Positions 34,613 to 46,950 are shown, counted from the stretch's first letter. The stretch is 64,000 bases of DNA from Harmothoe impar (GCA_947462335.1 OX381714.1:39777360-39841359); one strand, 5' to 3'. Numbers and translations: made by a program. Notes: generated by a model not told the origin, from the letters alone.

Positions 34613-34642
34613 GGGTCCATATTATGTGGTGAAATGGGACCC

Positions 34643-35305
34643 AGGGTAACACAGAAATAACGCAATTCCAAACTATACCTTTTTGGACATTAGTCTGAGG
34701 TTGGTGTGTCCAGGAAGCACCCGCAAAAAGAGATTTATATCTACTCATTAAACAGGAATGGAGGTCACCCCCACAGGGCCACTGTGACCCTCACTTGGAC
34801 AGCTCTCTATCCACAAGCATGTGGAGGTGACCAACAGGGTCTAAATATATCATGAGCAACTCAGCCCCTGCAGAGCAACTCGCGGGAAAACGCAGTCCGA
34901 GGACACTTCCATATAGCCAAGGCGGCAGTATTGGTGGAGCAGGAAAGGCATTTTAGAGGTTCTTAATTCAAGTCGGCTGGCTATGGCAATTGGATTGGGT
35001 GAACCTAAGTGAACAGTGTTTTTCTGGTGGTGTTTTTATAGGTTTACCCCTTCCCACTTGCCGTCCTATTGCAATCTTCTAGTAACAGGGGAGTCGGTTG
35101 TCTGTCTGCAATCTGCGGACTTTGCCTATATGCCAGATCCTGTGGCTCGTGAATTGGACTATAAATATTGAGTTTCTAGAGAATTTAACAGAAAGTTTTT
35201 TTTGTCTACGCCCCTAGGCTATTATGTGCGTCCCACATTCACACATTCAGATTTTGAGTGGAGTATGGGAAACCTAATTTAGTTTAACCATCAACAATGT
35301 ACATC
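34643..35305. other. Unassigned DNA
   Basis: No recognised frame or repeat. Confidence 0.4.
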
Positions 35306-35445
35306 CGAGCATATGACAAGTAACGAAATTACGTTATTTTACGTAAAATAATGTTTCTAATATTATACATGTATAACGTTTTGCCACAGTGAAAAGCCAT
35401 AGAGAAACACCATATAACGTTGTATAACGTTTTTTGTTTACTGGG
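35306..35445. mobile_element. ACGTT-rich MITE copy, CTGGG end
   Basis: TTACGTTATTTTACGTAAAATAA and ATAACGTTGTATAACGTT precede the terminus TTTGTTTACTGGGAT. Resembles 28988-29109 in motif order. The left terminus is not recognisable. Confidence 0.6.
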
Positions 35446-36369
35446 ATAGTTATTCCCTCCATATGGGCAGTTGGGGAAAATGATGGGTCTGCCATGATGC
35501 GGACGGTTCAGCTAAATTGAAAATCTAGATTGACAGAACGTTAAGCATAGTGATAAAACTGGACTACCATGGAATATGTATACATATGCATAATGCCTCC
35601 CTTCATGTATTTTCCTATGGCTTTTAAAAACTATGCTACCATTTTGCAGGTTTCAATATGACTCAATCTCAAATAAATATCCTGTTGTAGGTACTTATCC
35701 CATTAGAAACATTAGGGATTGCCATAATGTTGCCATGTTGCCATTGTTCATGAAACCCCACAGATAAACGTCAATTATTATCTCATAGATTTTGGATTTA
35801 TCTCCTCCTCTACGACATAATGTCTAGCCATCTGCCATTGATATTCCTTGAATGGGGTACCGGTAGTAATTGTCATTTATTGCCAACACAAATGATGAGG
35901 ATATGAAACCCATTCCCATTCAGAGCAAGTAGACCTTATACAGTATATACTCTTAATGTTATAGCAAATCTTAGAAGATAGATATCAGTAACTATACACT
36001 TTTAATACCGAATGGGAATTTATAGATTCACAATGATCAAACTGCAATGACTAGAAACTGTGGCCATTGCTTATCTCATGTATTATAGCTTAAAAGATGG
36101 CAAGATTAAAGTCAGGGGCAACCGTTACCCATGCAGTATTATGTATATTTGCCAGCATACTTTCAGTAACTCTTACTTTCAGAAAGCGGTAAGACCAACA
36201 ATTCAATTGGACGCACGCATGCATAAGCATCCTTTTAGGTCCACGGCCAATATTATGCCAAGAAATATCGTAAAGGCTAATGGATTTCATCTAGATGTGG
36301 TGACAGGTGCCAGATATGACCATGCAAATAAGCTGCCTATCTACTAAAGGTATAAATCATGTCTATATA
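35446..36369. other. Unassigned DNA
   Basis: A frame on each strand at 36060-36347 has no motif; no repeat evident. Confidence 0.4.
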
Positions 36370-36765
36370 ATTACCCCGAGTTACAGTCCATGTGACTGTA
36401 CTGCCTTGACAAAATATGTTCCTGACAAGCATTACGATGTCACTGGCTGTCATAGCCATCATCAATATTTATGGGCAGCACAGCAGTTCATAGGCAACCT
36501 TAACCTTTAACCTACATGTTGTGAATTGCTTATCATCGATGCAGGGTATAGGCTATGTGGACGCAATTTTGGACAACCACATTGGGGGCATATATAGGTC
36601 ACGGTGCTCCAGTAGCCAAAGAGTCTTTTCACGCGTGGATGTTGTCAGATATTGCTTTTGAAGCGTCGCAGGCTGAGCCTTGATGGAAATATGAAAATCT
36701 CGTTTGGGAAGCACCAAGTCTACCCTCTCCTGTAATGCCTTCCATCCTCCCAATCAGAATAGGCC
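36370..36765 (+). repeat. Dispersed duplicate, copy 1
   Basis: Collinear with 46540-46950: ATAATTA, GTACTGCCTTGA, CATCATCAATATTT, TGTGAATT, CACATTGGG, GATATTGC and GAAATCTCGTT followed by AAGCACCAA. It is diverged, with many gaps and no shared frame. Confidence 0.62.
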
Positions 36766-37937
36766 TATATAATGGCCTCTCTTGGCGCATGAAGGGACTA
36801 CCATGATGTAAATGTAATAACATAGATTGCCATTTTCTAACTACAAACAACATACATTGAAGTTTTATTTCTCCAATACTAGTATCATCAGGTTTTAATG
36901 AATCATATTCCTGCAAATCCTTAAGATATTAGTTTAGAAGGTCGAAATGTGGTTCAACCGAGACTTGAAATGTAGAACCCCTATGGCAAGAGTAATCCCC
37001 GAATCGCAATTCTAAAGGTGTTCTCTGATTTGATTTGTAATATTAGTTACCATGACAGACAGGAATAGGTCTATCTCCCAACATCTTCACTTGGAAACTG
37101 TGAAACTGAAAAGATAGAGGGCAAGGCTGGCAGGCAACCTCCCTGTAGGGCAATTTGTAAAACCATGATCCCCAGTGTGACATGTCAATTTGCGTCCTCC
37201 TACTAGCACAGCCTAGCTTTAAATCTACTGGTTTTAAGGTGTAAGATACTGATCCAGACATGAAAATGGCACCCGACCTGTAAATATCTCACTTTTTTAG
37301 ATGAAAGCGAGACGGTTGTAAGCACTGAGGATTGATCGCGGGAAAGCATGGGCTTTGCCTCATATAGCAGAGGTTAGAGTTGTAGATTGGACCAAATAAT
37401 ATAACAGTGGGGGGCAAACAAAAGCCACGTGGGTGAAACTTTACAGGGCATATGAACCATATCTCGCACAGTAATGGTCACATTAATACATTGTAAATTG
37501 TTATAAAATAAATATATGTTTCTGGACTCTCTTATACATAATTTTGGTCCAATGAATCTATCATGGTACAACTACCTAACCACGTGGAGGCCTTTATTTG
37601 CCCCCAAATCACCCTCCTGTGACGTAGTAGCAGAGAAAACTCTAACCTCTACTATACTGCCCACCATCTCTGTGCTATTCTAGAGGTAGGGCCAAATGGG
37701 TTTCTTCAGGGTCACGTTCTCTATATAGGGTCATCCAATAGGCTATTGGCATTCCTGTAGACCAGCCTGCTTTACTTATCCTATTTTTCACTCTACTTCT
37801 CCCTTCCCCTCTCTACACCATATACTAGCACAGGTTTGAATCTTGTGAGGTGAGCCATCCTGTCTACAGAAACCCGATTTCCACCTGACCGCACGAACAT
37901 CTGTCGACGTGGGGCAGAGACATCGATAGCGTCACCC
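36766..37937. other. Unassigned DNA
   Basis: Small frames only; nothing recognised. Confidence 0.4.
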
Positions 37938-38265
37938 CTAGGACAAAAAAAAAGAAAAGGTGTGTTTCAGGTTACATGGTTTAAAAATCTAGGGTAGGTA
38001 GGTCGGATTTTTTTTCTTCCAATTTTAGCCTGACAAGTACCATGAGATTGACTCGTTAAACTCATAGCATTGACTCATGAAACTCAGTGCCGACTCACCA
38101 ACCTTGACTCAAGGAGCCTCAACATGACTATAAAATAGCACCAATATGGCCGAAAATAGTGTGTTTTTTCAGAATTGGACAAAAATTGCTAGGGTCGGCC
38201 CTGTTTTGCTAGGTAGGGTTGAGTATCCTGAAACACACATTTTTATTCTCTTTTTTTGGCCCTAG
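37938..38265. mobile_element. MITE with GTGTGTTTCAGG inverted ends, copy 1
   Basis: Left CTAGGACAAAAAAAAAGAAAA and right TTTTTTTGGCCCTAG are inverted. Just inside are GTGTGTTTCAGGTTAC and GTATCCTGAAACACAC. The interior has AGGGTAGGTAGGTCGG and a GACTCA-rich stretch. A second copy lies at 44556-44804. Confidence 0.78.
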
Positions 38266-38289
38266 CACTCGTACTAGCAGTAGAAAGAG

Positions 38290-38545
38290 CCGGTGGCCTT
38301 GCTCTGCTTCATGGGAAGCCCCACATGGGCCACATTTGGCCATAGATGTTTGGTTCGACAATTACCTTAGATTTCACGTCCTGGAGGCAGCTAACAATGC
38401 CCGGAGGCGCCTCCATGGCGGCGGCATTGCCACTGAATGGTCATTGGAACGCAGTATCAATCTATAGTGCTTCCCCCTAACACAGCACCCCTGAACCAAA
38501 AGTTCAACTCCATTAACTCAACCCTTGTGCCATTACTACGTCAGA
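38290..38545 (+). repeat. Dispersed repeat family D, copy 1
   Basis: Shares CTTCATGGGAAGCCC with 52428-52442, and GGAGGC(A)GCTAACAAT, GGCATTGCCA, CTATAGTGC / CTATAATGC and AACTCAACCCT with 51460-51650 and 63330-63480. Function unknown. Confidence 0.6.
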
Positions 38546-38840
38546 GACAAAGAAGGTGTCATTTACTCAATACTGCTTTAGAGTATACTAATATATATTT
38601 CTTTCCCCACACTGCTATGTATACTGTATTGGTTTTTGAGTAAAAGGTAAGTTCTCCCAGCACTGGGTGGTCTTTTAGATATGTCATGAACTCGTGGTAA
38701 TAAAAAATGTCCGCCGTGTCAAAACCCCACAGTATATATACGCATTACAGAACACTAGTTTCAACTAGTTCAAATGATATGGCTCTTCTACTTTTCCTGA
38801 ACTTTGTACATGTACTTGTACATTGAACCCATCGTTCAAT

Positions 38841-38985
38841 AACGTCCATTTCCATTAGCCGATTTGTATGTCCTATCGGCCAATACACCGAAAAGTATAA
38901 CCAATATCACAGAGTGTACTTCCATTAGTTTGTTTTGGGTCTAACGGCCAATAGGACATACACATCGCCTAATGGAAGTACGCCC
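38841..38985. repeat. Palindromic element around GTATGTCCTATYGGCC
   Basis: Left arm 38841-38882 and right arm 38946-38985 are inverted (TTCCATTAG, GTATGTCCTATCGGCCAATA). A third partial TTCCATTAG arm lies at 38921. Likely a foldback MITE. Confidence 0.72.
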
Positions 38986-41580
38986 ACAATATGGTCATTG
39001 TGAATTGCTTTAACATGGATTGCAATTGGCATAGGGGTGATATAGTACCAGTGGTGCCAATAAACACAGCAATACATGGTAATCCCAGTTTCAAAGTCTG
39101 GTCAATATCAAACGACACAGAGAACACATCATAACCCTCTATCCCTTACAGCATGGGCAATGACAATGCGAAAGTACATAATTGTGCAAGGAAATGACTG
39201 GACAAAAATTTAGTAATAGAAAGCCCACAACCTTTTCCTAATCTCTTTGACTTCTTTATCCTACTAAAAGAGAACGCTTTGTTCAAGGGATCTTCTGAAA
39301 AAACATAGTATGAAAAATGGGTGATTTTCCCATGTTTGAATCTTTTTCCCTTTAAGTGTACCCGGAGGAAAAGGCGAACTGTGGGGGAACTGCTGACACC
39401 AATTTTACACTTGGTTAACCACTCGTCCAGAAAGAGACCTGACAAGGCACACTTGGGTATTGATTGGCTTAGAAGTCAATATTGCCAACCTGTTGGAACT
39501 ACTTTTTCTCTCTATGTTTCTATGGTTTGGGCCTGTATGTGAACATTTACCATCAACATGAAAGCAGTTATCACATTGAAACATTAACTGGTTTGAGAAT
39601 ATTTTATTGGGCGAACGAGCAATACTACAAATATTGCCTTTGTTGATGCCAACAATATGTGCTACAACTTTGTTATTGTTTGCATCTTTACATCGTCTGT
39701 ACTTCTTAAACATGATTTTCCTTACAAATTGGAATTTTCAATTAAACTGCCTTCAATGAGATGAATTATCATTCTATAAATGGGGGAAAAAAGGAAAGGA
39801 AAAGCCCCAAAAGTGACTGTTTTAGTTTGACCCATATAGATGGAGAATAAAGAAAGGAAACCCATACTGACTATTTTCTCAGGGCCTGGCTTGTTTCTGA
39901 GATGTCCTTGACAATTGCAGGCAGATAATCTTTTAGGAACACACTAGGATGCTGAGATTTCTATAGTAAAGGAACCACCTGTATCGTAAAACAACCAAAA
40001 TAGGTTCAGCAGACAGGTGGAAGACGACTGCAATGTTTCTCAGGGACACATTTAGCTAATACCCCAGTAAAACATGTATTGTGACTTATCAGTCTTTGAA
40101 ATTCTTTACAAAGCGTTAGGGATCTTATTAGCAGCAAAATGTCAAATGCTCATTTGATAATTTGTACACATTTACCACGATTTATCTATTTACTTCCCCT
40201 TGCAAACGACGATTATCATTCAATACGATCATGGTATTTAATATTCGCATGTGTAGCAATCCAAATTGGAGTGAAATAAGATTATTTTCTTCAGACCCGC
40301 AGCTGATGGAAAATGCACAAAACTAAACAGGAGTGTGACGTGATGTTCTTTTTACAAAAGAAATCCCTGACCACATACGGTCATGTTTTCTCACATTATT
40401 TATAGAATGCCTGACTCCCCCCCCCCCCCACCCCTTGTCTCACTTTTGCTGTTTTCTGTCTTGGTCTGCAAGCCTGTCTTTGTTAATGAATGCATTTGTT
40501 TCATCCCTTCTTATGTTCCTACGTTCTGTCTCCATTATGGACATTTTGGCTGAGAAATATGTGACTCAACATGGGAGATGGTGACATTAGGGGAAATAGC
40601 CAATAATGCTGTAAACATAATATTTAAGGTGGATCGCTATCTCTTGACACACTGCACAGGTATCTGCACATATAGCCTAAATGTCTCAGATTATTATTCT
40701 AGGCATTAGATATAAAATTCAGACCATTTTTGAACTATATTTTTTAACTTCAAAGGCCAAAAAACTAAAACTACGCCCGGGACCCTCTATCAAAAGCACT
40801 TTTATATGTTAGCAAATGGTATTATCTATTTTCTGAGAGAGTTAACAAAGATTCTGCTAACTTTGAATACTATTTTGAGCTGTTTTACACCTTTTAGGTC
40901 ATGATAATCTTGGTCAATCTTTTCCATATGGAGCAGTACCCAGCCATCCTCTGAAGTCTAGTACTCGCTACCTTACAGACCAAGCCAACACACCCATATG
41001 GGCCCCAGCATGTCATCTGAATTCCCTTGCATTCACAGCTGATATTATCTCCTGACTGGATAAAAAAGATTAGCAATATGGGAACTCACAAACACCATGA
41101 GCAATAAGCACTGATTATTGTTTTTTCTTTTATTCGTATTCATCTTAAGAATTACTACATGTTACTTTATTTGCATGGCACATTAAATTGTAAAATGTTG
41201 TGCATTTGTCATTTATTATTGGTCAACAAGGTACCTTAGTGCTACTGTGTCGAAAACTTACAAGCTGAGTAAGTTAATTGATGTGTCTATCATTGGTCTA
41301 ATTGGGCACTCTGTAGTACCCCATGAAGAACATTCTTTTTCAAAACTCACAAGCTGATAATTTGTACATATATACTTTATATACTGTTTAATGAATATCA
41401 TCATGATGGTCAACATGTGTATTTGTATTACACTACTGAGGAAATGCCTTTCTCAAAATCCCTATCACATTATTATACTAAGCATCATAATTATGTGCCC
41501 TTGACTTTGCTCCACCACTGAGGCCGGACATAATACATATTTACTACGATAAACAGGACGCAAGCTCCTAGAGCACATGT
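38986..41580. other. Mostly unassigned DNA
   Basis: A 13-C tract lies at 40417-40429. Overlapping minus-strand frames at 39146-39713 are discussed separately. No repeat family recognised. Confidence 0.4.
39405..39713 (-). CDS. Unrecognised open frame, possible exon
   Basis: A 102-residue frame outside any repeat I can see. It is rich in Asn, Lys and Ser, with Cys residues in the pattern CDNCFHVDGKC. No domain is recognised and the amino acid order does not suggest a known family. It overlaps open frames on the other strand (39321-39542) and in another minus frame (39146-39445), so it may be chance. Splice sites were not convincingly placed. Confidence 0.13.
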   Translation of the reverse strand: MFKKYRRCKDANNNKVVAHIVGINKGNICSIARSPNKIFSNQLMFQCDNCFHVDGKCSHTGPNHRNIERKSSSNRLAILTSKPINTQVCLVRSLSGRVVNQV

Positions 41581-41630
41581 GAGCAGGCAAGCAGAAAGGA
41601 TGGTCCCCACGGGATTAGTTCCAATTTTAG

Positions 41631-41647
41631 CCACCAGGGGGCGCCAC
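41631..41647 (+). promoter_or_regulatory. CTCF-like motif
   Basis: CCACCAGGGGGCGCCAC agrees with the core CTCF consensus CCASYAGRKGGCRSY at essentially every position. It sits between inverted ATTTTAGCC and GGGCTAAAAT. CTCF and its motif are conserved across bilaterians. Binding is inferred only. Confidence 0.55.
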
Positions 41648-41689
41648 TATGGGCTAAAATGAGAGAATTAGGCTAAAAATTCCTCCTGG

Positions 41690-41910
41690 GTACTTTTTTC
41701 TGGAGAATTCAATAGGATTACATAAAACATTCTATTTTTGGTAAAAAGCTTCTATATTTGGAAGGTAAAAGGAACGTTTTAAAGCCAAAATGGGTGTGCT
41801 TGTTGATATGTGTTGCCATGGAAACATGACTTTTATTCCAAATAGAGGAAATTAAGACATAAATTGATAGAATGATTCCTGAGGATTGCCATGGTGAAAA
41901 CAAAATTAAA
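41690..41910 (+). repeat. X-box-bearing dispersed repeat, copy 1
   Basis: Collinear with 57840-58010: ACATTCTAT, TCTATATTTGGAA, GTAAA(A/T)GGAACGTTTT and TTGCCATGGAAAC. GTTGCCATGGAAAC (41812-41825) fits the RFX X-box dyad. Confidence 0.6.
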
Positions 41911-42375
41911 TTACCATTCCTAGATCAAATTTTATGACTTAAAGAATGAAAATATATCATAAATTTCTAATTATCATAGATAATGCTAATTAAATAGGGA
42001 TATCTTGGAAAATATGAGACATAGAGCTTATTGTGATTTTGGAAAGGGTGATGCCCACACATATTCATGAAGCCATTTCTCAAAAACTAGAAATAATATC
42101 TTCTAGTGTAATATATCACTGGAAAGCTTATAACATCAATTTCAAAGTTGGCTTTTTCCTCGGAGTACCCTTTTCCCTTGCCTGTACACACATATTATGT
42201 CAATATTACAGATGATTTACCTGCAAGAACCTAATAGACTTTTTGGACAATTATGAGTCTAACCACATGCTTTTGCTTCAGTTTCAAATGAAAACATCAC
42301 ATGGATCTACTGTTCCACTGTAATACTTTAAAATAAATGAGTCTTGCTTAGAACTCGCTGAAATGAAAAAACAAA

Positions 42376-43424
42376 TATGGGCGCATCTCTGGGTACCCAC
42401 GGCTAGCCCATTTCTGGGTATTTACTGGTATTTGTCAGGGCTTCCAGATGGGGCCCATGTGGACTCAGCCCAGAATATCAACATGTCATGTTTGCACTGC
42501 AAATCCTTCAATTTATGAACATGTTCAATTAATTTACATTTTAGATTGGCATTATATGCATTTTTGCAAAAGTGGGTTTCACCTGGGTTAGAAAATGGCA
42601 AACTGGGCAAAGGTATCCCTGGGTTTTCCATGGGCTTAGCATGGGCAGCCAGGTAGGGCCCAGGTGGGCTCAGCCCATGTACTGAACTTAGTTTTAAATG
42701 CATTCCTTGCATTGCAGATACTTCAATTTATCCTTGCTTGTCCCTTTCTTCTAGAAAATGCAAGTTCAAATTATTTTTCTTATGCTATGTTGTGTACCTG
42801 GGTTTCACCTAGGCTAGAGCTGGGCTAAGTGGGCTGAGGTTTGGATGGATTTTCCACGGGCTTGGTGTGGGCTGCCAGATGGGCCACATGTGGGCCAGCC
42901 CACCAACTTCACTTTCTGGGCTAATTCTACCAACACAACTTTCATGATCGTGTTTCAAAGACCTTTTCCCAAAAGAGTGGGGTTCATCTGGGCTAGTCCC
43001 GGGCTAAGTGGGAAAGTATTGTTCTGAGCTTACCACTAGATGTCATCATTGACAGTGATTACAATGAGCCATAAATTCACAATTCCTTTAAAACCATTGA
43101 GATGAAACAGTTTTCACAGTACGTTCATATCATATGGAAGTGTCTACACAATTTTGCATATGAATAGAGAAACAAGGAGCATTCTGATACTGACACCTTT
43201 CCCCAGGATATGATCATAATACATAAGCCCAGGAATGTGATCAGAGTTGTAGTTAGTCAAAGGATGCATTTTGCTTTTCCTCCTTGAATAAAGGGAAGAG
43301 ACGACATTAAATGCACATAAATTAATCGACCCACTGTTACTTAATCGATACTTGTTGGTAACTACTCTTAACATATGGTCATCAACTACATAATGACTAA
43401 GCTTATAGCTAAAAAAAAGTTGTT
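42376..43424 (+). mobile_element. CCCAG family B element, copy 1
   Basis: About 1.05 kb is the reverse complement of 52884-54349, apart from a 340-bp insertion in that copy. Shared blocks include CTAGCCCATWTCTGGGTATT, AATATCAACATGTC, TGGGCTCAGCCCATGTACTG, AGAAAAATAATTTGAACTT (as complement), TAAAACCATTGAGATGAAAC and GATGACCATATGTTAAGAG. The interior has repeated GGGCTNAG and GGGCCC motifs. The left terminus is degraded here; the right terminus may be the GGGCCC-rich 43476-43659 stretch. No transposase recognised. Confidence 0.75.
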
Positions 43425-43431
43425 TCCATCC

Positions 43432-43450
43432 CCCCAGCCCCCACCCCCCC
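43432..43450 (+). repeat. C-rich tract
   Basis: Interrupted C runs within AGCCCCCACCCCCCCAATT, at the point where similarity between the two family B copies ends. Confidence 0.6.
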
Positions 43451-43475
43451 AATTACGCGTTCCCCAACTGGAGGA

Positions 43476-43659
43476 GCCCACCTGGGTCCCACTTAAATCT
43501 GAACAGGGCCAGCCCACTTCAAACCTGGGCAAGCCCTTCTGGGCCGCACCTGATAGCCCCGGTCAAAACGCAGCGGGCCCCAGATGGGCAGCCCAGATGG
43601 GCCCCATAAGGCAGCCCATCTGTGACCCACCTAGGGCCCACTAGGGTGTGTTGGCTGGG
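43476..43659. mobile_element. GGGCCC-rich end of a CCCAG family B element
   Basis: Many GGGCCC, CAGATGGGC and AGCCCA words end in GTGTGTTGGCTGGG. The same terminus closes copy 2 at 54358-54371, so the two are equivalent ends of one family. Confidence 0.65.
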
Positions 43660-43950
43660 GAGAGCCTTTGAAACAATATAAAATGATTGCCTTTAAAATG
43701 TATTTGGCTGATGGGACTGGCCAGGAATATGTCGATTGGAGGAGCTTTACCCATAGTTTGATATAGTGAACTTTAATTTCCAAGGATGGAATCACAGCCT
43801 ATTCATGTCTGTGGAGTTCTCACCTTACCTATTGCCTTGCTATATTGTGGGGACCTATATTGTTTTGTGAGGAGGAATTGCATGCATCCTCTGATTGTAA
43901 CCTGCTTTTTGGTAGAAGAAAGCAAAACCTAGTGTGACTTTTGAGACTCA

Positions 43951-44142
43951 GTGATGTACAAACACACTAGAAAAACCAACAATCTAATTGTACCCTGTAG
44001 GGTTCTATGTAGTAGTGATAACCTACAAATCAAACTTCAAAGGCCTGTTGGTCAACACCACAGGGAAGTCGAAGTGGACACTCTCTATCGAGGTGCTTGC
44101 ATCTGGAATAAGTTATACTACCAGCTGAACAAAAAAGGTTGA
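43951..44142 (+). pseudogene. Probable retroelement ORF2 C-terminal fragment
   Basis: The frame contains RVLCSSDNLQIKLQRP, then DTLYRGACIWNKL near the end and a Lys-rich stop context. This resembles the last 60 residues of non-LTR retrotransposon proteins (arginine-serine start, basic proline word, then LYRGAxxWNxLP). It is not the same subfamily as 1229-1867. The upstream reverse-transcriptase domain is absent. The assignment rests on this short pattern, so another origin is possible. Confidence 0.4.
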
Positions 44143-44555
44143 CTCACAGCCTTTTCATGAATAAGATCAAATGACATTAGCTGTTGGGGTCTACTGTGAT
44201 CATAATAACGACAAGTGGTGCTATATATGTGATATTTCTAGATAAATATTTGAATGATCTTGCTAAATGTTGCAATGAATTAATATCTTTGTTATCATTT
44301 ATGGCGCACTGGTTAGGCTTTAAACCGATAGAAATATAAAAATGCTTAATGTGGCATATTATAATGGACAAATGCTATCCTGAATGACTTGCCTGGTGAT
44401 CTGCTCTCACACTGTGACAACCTATGCACACCTCATCTCACACCCAACTCCAATTCCCCCTGTCACGTTATCCGGATGTCACCACCGCCTAGCTACTCCC
44501 ATCAAGGTATCAGACTCGGTGTCAGGGTTGTGAAACTAGAGCCACGTGTAGCACC
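44143..44555. other. Unassigned DNA
   Basis: May include 3' sequence of the retroelement fragment ending at 44142, but no tail repeat is recognisable. Confidence 0.35.
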
Positions 44556-44804
44556 AAGGCCAAATAAAAGAGGCATGTTTCAGGTTAACCGACCCTTCTT
44601 ATCAAAACAGGGCCCACTCTAGAAATTCTTATCCAATTCAAAAAAATCTTTATATTTTAAGTAATTTTGGGGCTATTTCAGGGTCAATTGTCCACACCGT
44701 TGTCGTTGCGAGTCAATTTATTTTGAAATAATAAAAAAGAATCTGACCTACCCTTCCTAGATTTTCAGACCATGTATCCTGAAACACACATTTTCTTTGG
44801 CCCA
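44556..44804. mobile_element. MITE with GTGTGTTTCAGG inverted ends, copy 2
   Basis: AAGGCCAAATAAAAG plus CATGTTTCAGGTTAACCGACCC at left; AGGTCAGATTC-type, CTAGATTTTCAGACC and GTATCCTGAAACACACA with CTTTGGCCC at right (mirrored). Same family as 37938-38265, about 250 bp. Confidence 0.74.
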
Positions 44805-46539
44805 ATTATTGGACACAGTGACGACATTCTGTATTACGTACACAATAGCCAGCGTGGTTGCTTTTTCCATTTCTGCTCATCAAATATTGCTACCCGGTAT
44901 TCATTTACATCATTTCCGCCTATAAGCATCATGTTGTATTCCCCCCATGCCAATTGCTGTTTTGCATTCTGCTAATGATCATTGAATCAGAGTGTTTATT
45001 ATTCCTTTCCAAATGGTTGTTTCCTCTAGTTCCTATTTTCAATCAAGAATTCTCATGCATGCCAGATACATTTCGATTTGAGTGAAAAGTTTATATTCTA
45101 ACACAGAGCCGGACATGCCATATCCCTATCTATCTTTTGTGACAACATCTATACATATATACAAGGCTTAATTTCCAATAAAAATGATTTATGAACAGGT
45201 TCAATTCTATTGGGGTTGGACATTGCTCAGTTCGGAGTAGTTTGAGGGTAGAATAATACATATTCTGATGTATTACACAAATAACTCTGAAACTTATTAC
45301 AGGAATACTCCAACCAAAAGTGTGATCATATATTTCTAGGAAGCTTGAAGCGCTAAAACTGACTTTGCATCAGCTACTCGAGATCATAATCGTCCAAAGC
45401 ACCTACTTTCAGGTTACATAAAGAAGCTAGGCTAAGCAAGAGGATATAAAAACCACAGAAACAACATTCCACAGAAGCAGCCTAATTTCCTGATGTCTAC
45501 CGTAGTGTAATGAATCACAAGCAACCACAGTAAGCCTGAGTAGTCTATTGACTGTATAACGACGCTGAAGGGAATCAAGGGTGTACTTCAATAAAGGCAA
45601 GAGCCCTAAGGCTGATTTATAAGAAATAGGGCATGGTCCACGGTACTAGATGTCCTCTAGACTGTATTACAACATCAGGGCCCTTCATAATCTACATAGA
45701 TACAATCTATTACATGTTCAGGATCATTTTCAAGTGCCCTATCCACGTTATAAGACCATCTAAGTCCCAATAACTGTGCTAACATATGATAATGTTCACA
45801 CGACCATGTAAGCTGGATTTTGTATTCTCTGTATAATGCACTGGTATTTCAGCAAAAGCTAAAACACTTCTGATTGGTGGTAAGCAATCCTCACAGTCCA
45901 TCAGCCAACCAGAGGACAGTTTTATGACCCTTGTTTTGTATCAAAGTGTATCAAAACCTATATAAAGTGGAAATTCAAAAGACAGGTGTCACTGGTGTGG
46001 TCAGGGGATATACAATCTATGCTATTATGTGCTAGCGAGGTAGCATGGGAGTCAAAAAGAAAGGCACTAATGACAGGGAAAGTATGGTGAAGAGAATACA
46101 ACTTTTTAGGGGGTTGTCTACTTGCAACACAGATTGGTCTTGTATGATTTGTAATGGTTTCATTGTCTCGAATGCAATGTTTCGATGTCGACCTGCTGTT
46201 TTCATTAATTTTCGTTCCACATTCATTCCCAAGTTTACCCTGGGTCAAGGTAAGCATAGGCTAAATGAAAGACACCCCTTTAATTGCACATGAACAAAAG
46301 CAATGAAGATAAAAAGATGACCATTATAGGCAATTTTGCTCTGCCAGAAACCTCACATAGTTAATTATATGCAAGTTTGCCAAAGTCCAGCCTGTTATTG
46401 AATGTCCAGCCTAGCCTGACCCTCACTAGAATGGCCCTTGACCCATCTATTATAGTCCAGCAGTGCCTGACCCTTGTCTGAGAGTAGTATTGGCGACATT
46501 GGCTGACTCTGATATTTGCCTCTGTGTAAATAATTATGG
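44805..46539. other. Mostly unassigned DNA
   Basis: Contains the TATA-preceded open frame at 46045-46293 listed separately. Otherwise no repeat or gene recognised. Confidence 0.4.
46045..46293 (+). CDS. Small unrecognised open frame with upstream TATA
   Basis: An 82-residue frame begins 80 bp after CCTATATAAAGTGG (45957-45970). It has Cys residues in the order STCNTDWSCMICNG and FRCRPA, and a good splice donor CAAG/GTAAGC at about 46250. A first coding exon ending there is conceivable. Both strands are open across this interval, no domain is recognised and no second exon could be linked, so chance is likely. Confidence 0.17.
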   Translation: MGVKKKGTNDRESMVKRIQLFRGLSTCNTDWSCMICNGFIVSNAMFRCRPAVFINFRSTFIPKFTLGQGKHRLNERHPFNCT

Positions 46540-46950
46540 TCTTGCCATGGTAATTATACTCTGTATGTCCTACTGCCTTGATATAGTATGTTTATGTAAG
46601 GGGTTACTATGTACCTGTCACTGCATGTAATAACTATCATATCCATCATCAATATTTCTATAGCCACCATCGAAGTTCATCAGTAGTCTTTACCTATAAA
46701 TACTCATGCATGCTGTGAATTCTACATTGTCAATGTTGGGTAAGAGTCTGTATGTTCTCATTGTTGGACAGGCACATTGGGTCTTCTAAAGGTCATATCA
46801 TTCAGGTAAGCGAAGAGTGTCGGATATTGCACTTGAAGTGTCACAGCCCAAGCCTTGATAAAAATCTGGAAATCTCGTTTAGCAAGCACCAACCCTACAT
46901 GCTTCTCTGAGATCCCATAATGCCACCCAATATTGCCACCACTTCCCTCA
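46540..46950 (+). repeat. Dispersed duplicate, copy 2
   Basis: Counterpart of 36370-36765, with the same block order. Contains GGATATTGCACTTGAAGTG, equivalent to AGATATTGCTTTTGAAGCG in copy 1. Confidence 0.62.

Larger units (their letters stand above)
32917..34642. mobile_element. Inverted-repeat element carrying three minisatellites
   Basis: Ends GGAGCCATTTCACC (32917-32930) and GGTGAAATGGGACC (34629-34642) are inverted. Inside each end lie AATAATATACC / CCATATTATG and clusters of CATACGG or CCGTATG with C6/G6 runs (32950-33080; 34440-34620). Between these subterminal regions are three tandem arrays (33221-33676, 33821-33940, 34006-34343). I infer one 1.7-kb non-autonomous element whose interior has been largely replaced by minisatellite. 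An alternative is that the flanking CATACGG sequences belong to two separate elements. Confidence 0.6.
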
